Shown in pieces: positions 7,538 through 15,445 of a DNA stretch of 30,957 bases (positions are counted from its first letter, which is position 1; each line of letters opens with the position of its first letter). The stretch is from Proteiniclasticum sp043951855 (lineage in GTDB: Bacteria; Bacillota; Clostridia; Clostridiales; Clostridiaceae): assembly GCF_043951855.1 (NCBI RefSeq), contig NZ_JBINJW010000031.1:1-30957 (forward strand), in the 5' to 3' direction. The notes under the pieces are model-generated. The model had not been told where the DNA came from. It did not search any database and worked only from the letters and a program-made list of their open reading frames with translations. A program made the translations under genes and the position numbers.

Positions 7538-10039
7538 CTATTTTCCTGCGCCGTGACAGTTCTTGTATTTCTTGCCACTGCCGCATGGACAAGGCTCATT
7601 TCTGCCGACTCTTGTGTCTTTCACTACAGGTTTTCTCTTTAAGGTTGTGTCCTGATTGGTGGAAGTTTCCTTGGCAACCTGTTCACGTTCAATCTTTTCT
7701 TCCTTGCGCACTGCAATGTGAAGAATGTACTTGATTGTATCATTGTTGATGGAATTGATCATCTCATCAAACATTTCCGAACCTTCAAACTGATAAGCCT
7801 GGACGGGATCCTGCTGCTTGTACGCACGCAGACCGATACCTCTCTTCAGATGGTCCATGTTGTTGATGTGCTCCATCCATTTCGTATCTACAACTTTCAG
7901 AAGAATGACACGTTCGATTTCTCTGATCTGCTCTCCGACTTCCTGTTCCTTCTCTTCATGGATGGAAACTCCGATATCGTAAAGCATTTCCTCGATTTCC
8001 TGATTGGTCATTTTCTTGAGCTTCTCAGCATTCAGTGTACCATGAGGGACGAAAATATCTTCCATATACGTGATCAGCTTTTCGATTCCTTCTTCTCTTT
8101 CTGAACCGTTTGAAAGATGGATGTTCACCGCCGTGGAAACCACATTATGAAGCATCGCACGAATGTTGTCCTTGAGATCCTTTCCTTCAAGCACCATCTG
8201 TCTCTGGCCATAGATCACTTCTCTTTGCATATTCATGACATCATCATAGCCAAGAAGGGTTTTTCTGGTGTCGAAGTTGTTTCCTTCTACTTTCTTTTGC
8301 GCATTCTCAATGGATTTGGTCACCATCTTTGATTCAATGGCATCATCCCCAAGACCCATGTTATCGATCATTCCGAAAAGTTTTTCGGAGCCGAAGATTC
8401 TCATGAGATCATCTTCCAGTGAAAGGTAGAATCTGGATTCTCCGGGGTCTCCCTGACGACCGGAACGCCCTCTTAACTGATTGTCGATACGTCTGGATTC
8501 ATGTCTTTCCGTACCGATGATCTTGAGACCGCCCACGTCGATGACATGGTCTCCCAGCTTGATGTCTGTACCTCTACCAGCCATATTCGTGGCAATGGTG
8601 ATGGATCCGGGTTCACCGGCACCAGATACGATTTCAGCTTCTTTCTCATGGTACTTCGCATTCAGCACTTCATGAGGCACACCGTTCTTCTTCAGCAAGG
8701 TGGAGAGATATTCCGACTTCTCGATGGAAGTGGTTCCCACAAGTACAGGCTGTCTCTTCGCGTAAGCTTCCTTGATTTCCTGTACCACTGCCTTATATTT
8801 TGCCTGTGCATTTCTGTAGATGAGATCCGGCTGGTCGATTCTTCTGATGGGCTTATTGGTTGGGATGACGATAACATCCAGACCATAGGTATGTCTGAAT
8901 TCAGCTTCCTCTGTAAGGGCTGTACCGGTCATACCGGAAAGTTTCTTGTACATTCTGAAATAGTTCTGGTAGGTGATGGTCGCAAGTGTCTTTGACTCTC
9001 TTTCGACCTTTACGCCTTCTTTTGCTTCAATGGCCTGATGGAGTCCATCGGAGTATCTTCTACCTTCCATCAGACGACCGGTGAATTCATCTACGATGAC
9101 CACTTCATCGTCTTTGACCATATAGTCTTTATCCACTCTGAACAGGTAGTTCGCCTTCAGCGCCTGGGTCACATGATGCTGGAGTTCCATGTTCTTTGGC
9201 TCCGCATAATTTTCCAGATGGAAGGTTTTCTCCGCTTCCTCTACTCCTTCTTCTGTAAGAACGACAGACTTGGCTTTTTCATCCATAGTATAGTGAACAT
9301 CTTTCTTCAGCTGCTTTACAAAGAAATCTGCCACTTTGTAGAACTCGGTGGATTTGTCTCCCTGACCTGAAATGATCAGTGGTGTTCTCGCTTCATCGAT
9401 GAGGATGGAGTCCACTTCATCGACGATGGCGAAATTCAGTTCTTTCTGAACTCTTCTTTCGGCATAGACCACCATATTGTCTCTCAGATAGTCAAATCCG
9501 AATTCGTTGTTGGTACCATAGGTGATGTCCGACTGGTAGGCTTCTTTTCTCTGCTCGTTTGTCAGTCCATGAACAATGACACCACAAGTCAGACCTAAGA
9601 ACTCATAAATCTGTCCCATCCAGTCTCTGTCTCTTGATGCCAGATAGTCATTGACTGTAACAACATGTACGCCGTTTCCGGTCAATGCATTGAGATAGGA
9701 AGGCAGCGTCGCCACCAGCGTCTTACCTTCACCGGTCTTCATTTCAGCGATTCTTCCCTGATGAAGAATAATACCGCCAATGATCTGTACGCGGAAATGC
9801 TTCATGTTCAGTACTCTGGCAGAAGCTTCTCTTACTGTCGCGAAAGCTTCTGGAAGGAGATCATCCAGCGTTTCTCCCTTTTCCAGCCTTTCCCTGAATT
9901 CCACTGTCTTCGCCTTCAGCTCTTCGTCTGTCAGTTTCTGAAACTCGGCGTCCAGGGCTTCCACCTGGTCTGCAAGAGGCTCGATTCTTTTCACTTCCCT
10001 CTCACTGTAGGTCCCAAAAACCTTATCAAATAATCCCAT
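7538..10039 (-). CDS. secA: preprotein translocase ATPase SecA
   Basis: SecA is the motor that drives signal-bearing proteins through the SecYEG channel. The 833-residue product is full length. Walker A is G-E-G-K-T at 103-107 and the Walker B/DEAD block is D-E-V-D at 207-210. The second ATPase lobe contains T-N-M-A-G-R-G-T-D and the Arg-finger block G-R-S-G-R-Q-G-D. The C-terminal tail is the zinc-binding SEC-C motif with C817, C819, C828 and H829, which in relatives contacts SecB or ribosomes. The start has GGAG eight bases upstream. It lies downstream of hpf, a common Bacillota order, and has its own promoter at 10135-10164. Confidence 0.98.
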   Translation of the reverse strand: MGLFDKVFGTYSEREVKRIEPLADQVEALDAEFQKLTDEELKAKTVEFRERLEKGETLDDLLPEAFATVREASARVLNMKHFRVQIIGGIILHQGRIAEMKTGEGKTLVATLPSYLNALTGNGVHVVTVNDYLASRDRDWMGQIYEFLGLTCGVIVHGLTNEQRKEAYQSDITYGTNNEFGFDYLRDNMVVYAERRVQKELNFAIVDEVDSILIDEARTPLIISGQGDKSTEFYKVADFFVKQLKKDVHYTMDEKAKSVVLTEEGVEEAEKTFHLENYAEPKNMELQHHVTQALKANYLFRVDKDYMVKDDEVVIVDEFTGRLMEGRRYSDGLHQAIEAKEGVKVERESKTLATITYQNYFRMYKKLSGMTGTALTEEAEFRHTYGLDVIVIPTNKPIRRIDQPDLIYRNAQAKYKAVVQEIKEAYAKRQPVLVGTTSIEKSEYLSTLLKKNGVPHEVLNAKYHEKEAEIVSGAGEPGSITIATNMAGRGTDIKLGDHVIDVGGLKIIGTERHESRRIDNQLRGRSGRQGDPGESRFYLSLEDDLMRIFGSEKLFGMIDNMGLGDDAIESKMVTKSIENAQKKVEGNNFDTRKTLLGYDDVMNMQREVIYGQRQMVLEGKDLKDNIRAMLHNVVSTAVNIHLSNGSEREEGIEKLITYMEDIFVPHGTLNAEKLKKMTNQEIEEMLYDIGVSIHEEKEQEVGEQIREIERVILLKVVDTKWMEHINNMDHLKRGIGLRAYKQQDPVQAYQFEGSEMFDEMINSINNDTIKYILHIAVRKEEKIEREQVAKETSTNQDTTLKRKPVVKDTRVGRNEPCPCGSGKKYKNCHGAGK

Positions 10040-10134
10040 TTTTTCAACTCCAAATTTTTATTTAAATCCTGATTGTCGTGTCACGCCATACTCATTCCTC
10101 ATGTTCTGCCATAAGGTATAATGGCCCAGATAAT

Positions 10135-10164
10135 ATTATAGCACTTATCCACAAGATATATCAA
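10135..10164 (-). promoter_or_regulatory. sigma-A promoter of secA, with extended -10
   Basis: On the minus strand TTGATA (10164-10159), an 18-base spacer ending in TGC, and TATAAT (10140-10135). The TGn before the -10 box gives an extended -10. The leader is about 90 bases. Confidence 0.75.
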
Positions 10165-10265
10165 TATTTCAGGCTCCTGCAGGAGACTGAATCTATGATT
10201 CTTTTGCCATCTTACCCCATGAAAATTAATTTAAGGTTAACTTCCCGATTCTGTCCCAAAGTAAA

Positions 10266-10287
10266 GGGAGCATCTTTCGATGCTCCC
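10266..10287 (-). terminator. probable terminator after hpf
   Basis: A 9-bp perfect stem GGGAGCATC/GATGCTCCC; on the minus strand the loop is GAAA, a GNRA tetraloop. The following bases are TTTACTTT, a weak U-tract, so some read-through into secA is possible. Confidence 0.65.
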
Positions 10288-10301
10288 GGCAGTTTATATA
10301 T

Positions 10302-10838
10302 TTAGTCATCTTCTCTTTCAAGGAGACCATAATTGCCATCTTTTCTCTTATAGACTACACCAGTTTCTCCTTCTTCATCTTCAAATACATAGAAGTTATG
10401 TCCTAAGAGTTCCATCTGAAGAACAGCTTCTTCTTTTGACATAGGCTTCATGGAGATTTTCTTGGTTCTGACAATTTTAGGGGCGTCATCACCTTCCAGC
10501 TCTTCCAGCTGAGTGAAAGCGGTATCGTTGAATCTTACTGAAGGATCACCTGCTTTTCTCTCGATTTTCGTTTTATATTTTCTGATCTGTCTTTCCAGTT
10601 TATCCTGTACCAGATCGATGGATTTGTACATATCATCGCTGGATTCTTCTGCTCTTAAGAGAACATTACCGAAGGGGATCGTCACTTCAAATGTCTGATC
10701 CATTTTTGTCACACTTAGTGTGGCTCGAGCTTCCACGGGCTGATTGAAATATTTATCAAGCCTGTTGAGTTTGTTCTCTACCGCCTCCTTTAAACCGTCT
10801 GTAAGTGTAATGTTTCTTGCATAAATGTATGTCTTCAT
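10302..10838 (-). CDS. hpf: long-form ribosome hibernation promoting factor
   Basis: A 178-residue protein of the long HPF type found in most Bacillota. The N-terminal half (about 1-100) is the RaiA/HPF fold that occupies the mRNA and tRNA sites of the 30S subunit; the start M-K-T-Y-I-Y-A-R-N-I and the K-L-N-R-L-D-K-Y-F block are typical. After an acidic linker, the C-terminal domain (about 120-175) with I-V-R-T-K-K-I-S-M-K-P-M and G-H-N-F-Y-V-F is the part that pairs two proteins and so joins two ribosomes into 100S dimers. The start follows AAGGGGGC. It has its own promoter. secA lies downstream, as in many relatives. Confidence 0.96.
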   Translation of the reverse strand: MKTYIYARNITLTDGLKEAVENKLNRLDKYFNQPVEARATLSVTKMDQTFEVTIPFGNVLLRAEESSDDMYKSIDLVQDKLERQIRKYKTKIERKAGDPSVRFNDTAFTQLEELEGDDAPKIVRTKKISMKPMSKEEAVLQMELLGHNFYVFEDEEGETGVVYKRKDGNYGLLEREDD

Positions 10839-10879
10839 ATGGTTTGCCCCCTTGTTGATTTAATGTTTATGATAGTTCT

Positions 10880-10908
10880 ATTTTAAATTAAAAACGGCAT
10901 TTTATCAA
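10880..10908 (-). promoter_or_regulatory. sigma-A promoter of hpf
   Basis: On the minus strand TTGATA (10908-10903), a 17-base spacer, and TAAAAT (10885-10880). No sigma-B or sigma-H type element was recognised, although long HPF genes are often stress-controlled. Confidence 0.65.
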
Positions 10909-10966
10909 GCTGTATTCGCCCTTTGACGAAATTTTCAATCAATTTGAGTTTGCTGATTCCTGAGTC

Positions 10967-11428
10967 TCAAAGGATATTCACGGATTCCAGTTCACCGATG
11001 TATCCGGATGTTTCATCAAGGTTTTCCAGAATGCTGAAGATGTATGCACTCTCCTCCGCACTCAGGTGTTTCTTTCTCGTCAGCACATCAATGGATTCCG
11101 GTGTAGAAATGGTTTTTTCAAACCACATGATGAGAATACCTTCCTTGTTGTACAGCACCTTGGATTCGTTGCGGAAAAACTTATTCACGCCGATTCCTTT
11201 CCAGTGCAGTACATCCGAACCTTCCGTGGGAATCTCGAAGCCTCTTTTGATTTTCATCTTCCCGTTTTTCCGGAACTCCACCTTTTCCTTAAGCACCAGA
11301 TTTTCTCCCTTGTGCATAAGCTCGTAATTAAAGGAGATCGTATCAATACTTCCTTTCTTCCATAACGGACATCCAGAATACTGTAAAAACCATCTGCCTT
11401 CCATCTTCTTCAGTTCCCGGTCATTCAT
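10967..11428 (-). CDS. hypothetical protein, 153 aa, possibly beta-barrel
   Basis: I do not recognise this protein with confidence. It is soluble, with alternating strands that look beta-rich: E-G-R-W-F-L-Q near residue 10, then N-L-V-L-K-E-K-V-E-F, and K-M-K-I-K-R-G-F-E-I. The G-x-W near the N terminus followed by beta strands recalls small lipocalin-like proteins, but this is only a resemblance. The last 40 residues look helical. The ATG at 11428 is preferred because AAGGAGG lies eight bases upstream; an in-frame GTG at 11437 directly abuts that site. No clear terminator follows before the hpf promoter region. Confidence 0.7.
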   Translation of the reverse strand: MNDRELKKMEGRWFLQYSGCPLWKKGSIDTISFNYELMHKGENLVLKEKVEFRKNGKMKIKRGFEIPTEGSDVLHWKGIGVNKFFRNESKVLYNKEGILIMWFEKTISTPESIDVLTRKKHLSAEESAYIFSILENLDETSGYIGELESVNIL

Positions 11429-11527
11429 AAGCAGCACCTCCTTGTTTCCCTTTTACCTATTGTACCTTAGAAACTCAAATTAGATTTATCCAATTAATGA
11501 AGTTTATATTAATACTATGAAGTATTT

Positions 11528-11555
11528 TTGAAATCAAACTTTGTTTTGGTATAAT
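11528..11555 (+). promoter_or_regulatory. sigma-A promoter, extended -10, of the small membrane gene
   Basis: TTGAAA at 11528-11533, 16-base spacer ending in TGG, TATAAT at 11550-11555. The leader is about 37 bases. Confidence 0.7.
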
Positions 11556-11598
11556 TGTACTATGTTTATCCTGAGGGATAGTTTTAGGAGTTGATAAC

Positions 11599-11886
11599 AT
11601 GGATAGTGGTACCCTGAGACTCATTGGATTGATGCTGCTCTTTATTGTCGGGGGTGGTCTATACAGTCTGGTCATGTCTTATTTTACAAAGAACAGTTTA
11701 CTGAGGTTTCTTCCTTCCATCGCGGGAATCATTCTGATTCCATATCTCATCTATCAGATGTATTATGGCAATCTGGAAGGCTTTCTCCCCCTTGCCTACC
11801 TGCTCTTCGTATTCATGATCCTTTCGGTCATACTAGGAAATACACTGACCAATATCGTATTGAATGTCATACGGAAACGAAAATGA
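11599..11886 (+). CDS. small membrane protein, 95 aa
   Basis: Three hydrophobic segments are visible at about residues 7-27, 37-55 and 63-88, and the tail is basic (R-K-R-K), which places it on the cytoplasmic side. I do not recognise the family. AGGAG lies eight bases before the ATG, and the gene has its own promoter and ends in a long hairpin. The arrangement, with a short basic loop around K31-R36 between the first two helices, is that of a small integral protein without catalytic motifs. It is divergent from the 153-residue unknown gene. Confidence 0.75.
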   Translation: MDSGTLRLIGLMLLFIVGGGLYSLVMSYFTKNSLLRFLPSIAGIILIPYLIYQMYYGNLEGFLPLAYLLFVFMILSVILGNTLTNIVLNVIRKRK

Positions 11887-11896
11887 TTCGTAATAA

Positions 11897-11934
11897 AGGC
11901 CGGATAGAAGTGATGCATCACTTCTATCCGGCCT
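11897..11934. terminator. 38-base perfect palindrome, terminator between convergent genes
   Basis: Two 19-base arms without a single mismatch, centred between 11915 and 11916. The U-tract is better on the minus strand (TTTATTA) than on the plus strand (CATTGCTT). It is shared by the 95-residue gene and the 110-residue gene. Confidence 0.75.
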
Positions 11935-11940
11935 CATTGC

Positions 11941-12273
11941 TTATGCGTTCTTCCAGTTCACAGTAATCACCACGGTGCCTCTCGCACCCTCTTTAAGATT
12001 CGCTGTGTATCCTAGTTCCTTCAGTTTCACCAAGAGCGGCTTACGCAGATCCTCAATGAGTTCATCTTCTTCAAAGAAAAACACTTCTTTTTCTTTTCCG
12101 AGATAGGAGGATCGCCCTACTCTTTTCTTTATTTTCTGCAGTATATCTTCAATTTTAACTGTTTCATCAGATAATGCTCTCACAAAGATTTCCAGCTTTA
12201 TCTCTGATAAGTCATCAGGAAGATCCGGAAGAAGCTTCTTCAGCTTTTCCCCATCGATGACATCTCTGTACAT
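11941..12273 (-). CDS. hypothetical protein, 110 aa, downstream of deoC
   Basis: I do not recognise this protein. It is acidic and mixed in its first two thirds, with a run of three Phe followed by acidic residues (V-F-F-F-E-E-D-E) near 64-71. Its end, G-T-V-V-I-T-V-N-W, looks like a beta strand. It starts 47 bases after the deoC stop behind AGAAGGGTGAT and has no promoter of its own that I can see, so it is probably translated from the deoC message. Whether it shares a function with deoC is unknown. Confidence 0.7.
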   Translation of the reverse strand: MYRDVIDGEKLKKLLPDLPDDLSEIKLEIFVRALSDETVKIEDILQKIKKRVGRSSYLGKEKEVFFFEEDELIEDLRKPLLVKLKELGYTANLKEGARGTVVITVNWKNA

Positions 12274-12320
12274 GTAATCACCCTTCTCCCAAAACCAGCT
12301 GCTGCCAATGTCATTGTTTA

Positions 12321-12977
12321 TTACTGAAGTTCATTCAGAATGGAAACACTTGCGGATAATCCGAGTCTGGTCGCTCCATTTTCGATCATGCCCATGGCAT
12401 CTTCCAGTGTACGGATTCCACCTGAAGCTTTCACACCCATTTCCGGTCCTACGGTTTTTCTCATCAGCGCGATATCCTCTCTGGTAGCTCCGCCTTTGGA
12501 GAAACCTGTTGAAGTCTTGACGAAATCAGCACCTGCATCCTTAGCAAGTTCGCAGGCTTTCACCTTTTCCTCATCTGTAAGAAGACATGTTTCTATGATG
12601 ACTTTAGTCAGGACACCCTTTGCGGCTAGAACCACTGCACGGATATCTTCCAGCACATACTCATAGTCCTTGTCCTTCAGTTTGCCCACATTGATGACCA
12701 TATCCACTTCTTCAGCACCGAGCAGAACCGCTTCGTTGGTTTCAAAGCTTTTCGCTTCAGTAGTCATCTGTCCTAAAGGAAATCCGACGACAGTACAGAT
12801 TTTCGTGTCTGTGCCCTGAAGAAGCTCCTTGGCTTTTACGATATTGCTTGGATTGATGCACACACTGAAGAATTTATGCTCTTTTGCCTCTTCGCAGAGC
12901 TTAACCAGTTCCGCTTCCACAGCATCCGGTTTCAGAAGAGTATGATCGATATGTTTTGCTAATGATATTTTATCCAT
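12321..12977 (-). CDS. deoC: deoxyribose-phosphate aldolase
   Basis: Splits 2-deoxyribose 5-phosphate into glyceraldehyde 3-phosphate and acetaldehyde, the last step of deoxynucleoside breakdown. The 218-residue class I aldolase has the Schiff-base lysine K154 in D-F-V-K-T-S-T-G-F, the proton-relay lysine K183 in G-V-K-A-S-G-G-I-R, and D92 in V-D-M-V-I-N-V-G. Its N-terminal D-H-T-L-L-K-P is the usual family opening. GGAGG precedes the ATG. Other deoxynucleoside genes (deoD, pdp, deoB) are not nearby; its only neighbour in the unit is a protein of unknown function. The acetaldehyde it releases could be used by an aldehyde dehydrogenase, but none is linked here by operon. Confidence 0.97.
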   Translation of the reverse strand: MDKISLAKHIDHTLLKPDAVEAELVKLCEEAKEHKFFSVCINPSNIVKAKELLQGTDTKICTVVGFPLGQMTTEAKSFETNEAVLLGAEEVDMVINVGKLKDKDYEYVLEDIRAVVLAAKGVLTKVIIETCLLTDEEKVKACELAKDAGADFVKTSTGFSKGGATREDIALMRKTVGPEMGVKASGGIRTLEDAMGMIENGATRLGLSASVSILNELQ

Positions 12978-13008
12978 TTAAAGTACCTCCTAGGTCTATT
13001 TCCATTAT

Positions 13009-13017
13009 ATTTTACCA
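13009..13017 (-). promoter_or_regulatory. possible extended -10 element of deoC
   Basis: On the minus strand TGG-TAAAAT (13017-13009). I find no good -35 box at the right distance, so this is tentative. Confidence 0.4.
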
Positions 13018-13115
13018 TAGTTTGGCTTTGTTTTAATAGAGCGTCATCAAATTCATGAAAACAGCACACCTGCTGAATCAGAAAGAAAACAGCTGATTCA
13101 TATTAAATTTTCAAT

Positions 13116-13139
13116 AAATCCTTGAAAACACAAGGATTT
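13116..13139. repeat. inverted repeat overlapping a -35 box
   Basis: AAATCCTTG (13116-13124) and CAAGGATTT (13131-13139), a 9-bp perfect inverted repeat with a 6-base centre. The -35 box at 13122-13127 lies inside it, which is a usual place for an operator. It is not followed by a T-run. Confidence 0.5.
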
Positions 13140-13150
13140 TCTAATATACT
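13122..13150 (+). promoter_or_regulatory. sigma-A promoter of the 134-aa gene
   Basis: TTGAAA at 13122-13127, a 17-base spacer, TATACT at 13145-13150. A second -10, TATAAT, lies at 13167-13172 with a weak -35. Confidence 0.65.
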
Positions 13151-13209
13151 TTTTCCGGGACTATGTTATAATATACTGTAGCAATCATAGGATAAAGGAG
13201 TTTTCAATA

Positions 13210-13614
13210 ATGGGGTTTAAAGATAAATTACAAAAGTACTATGCTGATAATTATATGAAGAAATATGGGGACCGAATCACGCAGGCATACGGTACGGTAC
13301 TCTCAGTGAAAGTGGAAGAGAAAAAATACCTTTGGATCTTCAATGTACTGAAGGCAACAATCATTCTTAAGCCGGATGGCTCCAAGAACGTTGTCAGAAG
13401 TACATACAAGGCTAAAAGATGGTTCAAGAAACCCGATTTCATCGCAGTGAATCAGGGGAATGTCATTCTTCTTCAGGCACTGAAAGGCAAAAAAGGAGCA
13501 GACAACAGTGACGTTCTGGAAATCAAGAACATCCGTAATGTCACAACAAGAAAAGATCTGTTCAAGATCGATGCGCCTATGCCCAAGAGACAGGTTCAGT
13601 ATAAGAGAAAATAA
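13210..13614 (+). CDS. hypothetical basic protein, 134 aa
   Basis: A basic, probably soluble protein of unknown family. The first 25 residues are helical and charged (K-D-K-L-Q-K-Y-Y). The middle (about 25-95) has strand-like blocks such as G-T-V-L-S-V-K-V and A-T-I-I-L-K-P-D-G. The tail is strongly basic (P-K-R-Q-V-Q-Y-K-R-K). No signal peptide, helix-turn-helix or metal motif is visible. The overall strand pattern could fit a PH-like barrel, but that is a guess. AAAGGAG precedes the ATG; the gene has its own promoter and terminator. Confidence 0.75.
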   Translation: MGFKDKLQKYYADNYMKKYGDRITQAYGTVLSVKVEEKKYLWIFNVLKATIILKPDGSKNVVRSTYKAKRWFKKPDFIAVNQGNVILLQALKGKKGADNSDVLEIKNIRNVTTRKDLFKIDAPMPKRQVQYKRK

Positions 13615-13621
13615 CAACGCG

Positions 13622-13653
13622 GAAGTCTGCACAACTGTTGCAGGCTTCTTTCT
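13622..13653 (+). terminator. terminator after the 134-aa gene
   Basis: A 10-bp stem with one G-T pair (13622-13631 with 13639-13648), followed by TTTCTT. Confidence 0.82.
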
Positions 13654-13727
13654 TATCAAGTATTATAATGATAATAAAAGATCATCCATGGATATGAGAG
13701 ATATCCACTGGGTAAGTGGAGGTAAAT

Positions 13728-15365
13728 ATGAAGGACACCGTCTATATCACAGGTCATAAAAATCCTGATTCAGATTCCATCTGTGCTGCTCTGGCTTATG
13801 CCGAATACAAGAACAAAACAGGTTCTGATCATTATGTGCCTGTCCGATTAGGAGAGATCAACAGGGAAACCTATTTCATCCTCGCCTATTTCGGTGTGGA
13901 AGCACCAGAGTACATCGAGGATGTGAGACTGCAGATCAGCGATCTGAATATCGATAAAATCGCACCGATTTCTTCAGAAATCACCTTGAAGATGGCATGG
14001 AACATCATGCGTATGAATAACGTCAAGAGTATCCCTGTGGTGGATGAAAACGAAACGCTCAACGGCATCGTATCCGTTTCCAATGTAACGGAAAGCTATA
14101 TGGACGTCTGGGACAATATGATTCTAGGCAAATCCAAAGTGACAGTGAACAATCTGCTGGACACATTAACCGGTCAGGTACTTCATATGGATAAGGATCG
14201 CAAGCATTTCTACGGTAAGATCTACGCCCTTTCCGCTTCTCCTGATGAAGTGAACAGGACCCTGGAAGAAGGCGACATTGTCCTCACCGGAAACCGCAGA
14301 GAATCTCTTGAAGGTGCGGTGGAAAGCAAAGTATCCCTGATCATCATCACTGGCTCAGGTGATATGGATGAGGATCTCCTTGAGAAAGCCAAGGAGAACA
14401 GAGTCACTGTAATCAATACGCCTTATGACACCTACACCACATCCAGACTCATTTCGCAGTCTGTACCAGTGAACTACGTGATGACCAAGGAAAACATCAT
14501 GTACTTCTCTTCAGATGACTATATCGGAGATATCCGAAATACCATGGCTGAAACAAGATTCAGAAGCTACCCTGTTGTCAGTGAGGAAAACAAGGTCGTC
14601 GGAACCATTTCAAGATTCCATCTGATTTCAGGCAAGAAGAAAAAAGTGATCCTGGTGGACCATAACGAAAAAGGTCAGTCGGTCAAAGGACTGAACGAAG
14701 CGGAGATTCTTGAAATCATCGACCATCACAGAGTGGCAGATGTAGCCACATCCACCCCGATCTTCTTCAGAAATGAACCCGTGGGAAGCACATCCACCAT
14801 TGTGGCCAACATCTTCTTCGAGAACGGAATCAGACCTTCCAAGAAAACCGCAGGTCTGCTTGCGGCGGCAATCATATCCGACACACTGCTTTTCAAGTCC
14901 CCTACTTCCACAAACGTGGACAGACTTGTACTGCAGAGACTGGCACAGATAGCGGATATCGATGTGGAGGAATTCGCCCTTGAAATGTTCAAATACGGTA
15001 CTTCCCTTGCAGGAAAGAGCCCGCAGGAAATCCTGAAGCAGGACTTCAAGGTATTCACCTACGACAGCAGTAAGATCGGCGTATCGCAGGTATATACCAT
15101 GGACTCCGAGACCATTGACGATCTGAAGGGCACCATTATCGAAACCATGGAAGAGATGACGGAGCATGAAGGATTCGACCTTCAGCTTCTCATTGTCACT
15201 GATATCTACAAAGAAGGTTCCGAACTCATTGCGGTGGGAAAACAGAAAGATGTGATCAACAAGGCCTTTGATGTGCAGATGAAGGGAAACTCGGTTTACA
15301 TCCCTGGTATTCTATCAAGGAAGAAACAGGTAATCCCACCGATTTCCAGTGTGATCAACCGCTAA
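13728..15365 (+). CDS. ppaC: manganese-dependent inorganic pyrophosphatase with CBS-DRTGG insert
   Basis: A family II (DHH) pyrophosphatase of 545 residues, hydrolysing pyrophosphate to two phosphates. Metal ligands are visible as G-H10-K-N-P-D14-S-D16, V-D311-H312-N and I-D332-H333-H334, with D385 in I-S-D-T. Between the first motif and the rest, residues about 70-305 form the regulatory insert: CBS domain, DRTGG domain (about 130-245), CBS domain. In relatives this insert binds adenine nucleotides (AMP or ADP inhibit, ATP or Ap4A activate). The ATG at 13728 follows GTGGAGG; a longer in-frame reading begins at a GTG that is part of that site. A small hairpin, TGGATAT/ATATCCA (13689-13707), lies in the leader. 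Confidence 0.95.
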   Translation: MKDTVYITGHKNPDSDSICAALAYAEYKNKTGSDHYVPVRLGEINRETYFILAYFGVEAPEYIEDVRLQISDLNIDKIAPISSEITLKMAWNIMRMNNVKSIPVVDENETLNGIVSVSNVTESYMDVWDNMILGKSKVTVNNLLDTLTGQVLHMDKDRKHFYGKIYALSASPDEVNRTLEEGDIVLTGNRRESLEGAVESKVSLIIITGSGDMDEDLLEKAKENRVTVINTPYDTYTTSRLISQSVPVNYVMTKENIMYFSSDDYIGDIRNTMAETRFRSYPVVSEENKVVGTISRFHLISGKKKKVILVDHNEKGQSVKGLNEAEILEIIDHHRVADVATSTPIFFRNEPVGSTSTIVANIFFENGIRPSKKTAGLLAAAIISDTLLFKSPTSTNVDRLVLQRLAQIADIDVEEFALEMFKYGTSLAGKSPQEILKQDFKVFTYDSSKIGVSQVYTMDSETIDDLKGTIIETMEEMTEHEGFDLQLLIVTDIYKEGSELIAVGKQKDVINKAFDVQMKGNSVYIPGILSRKKQVIPPISSVINR

Positions 15366-15407
15366 AGGAAACTTATTTTAAATTTGATTTATCTGCTTAG
15401 TTTTTTG

Positions 15408-15416
15408 TGATAGAAT
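15408..15416 (+). promoter_or_regulatory. extended -10 promoter element of the DUF1292 gene
   Basis: TGA-TAGAAT. A TTGATT at 15384-15389 lies 21 bases upstream, too far for a normal -35. The start point would be about 15423. Confidence 0.5.
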
Positions 15417-15445
15417 AAGTTGATTAACATAAATGGAGGAATACA

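Noticed and set aside
10174..10185. 12-base palindrome CTCCTGCAGGAG before secA as an operator
   Set aside because: It lies just upstream of the -35 box but is short, and there is nothing to show it is more than chance.
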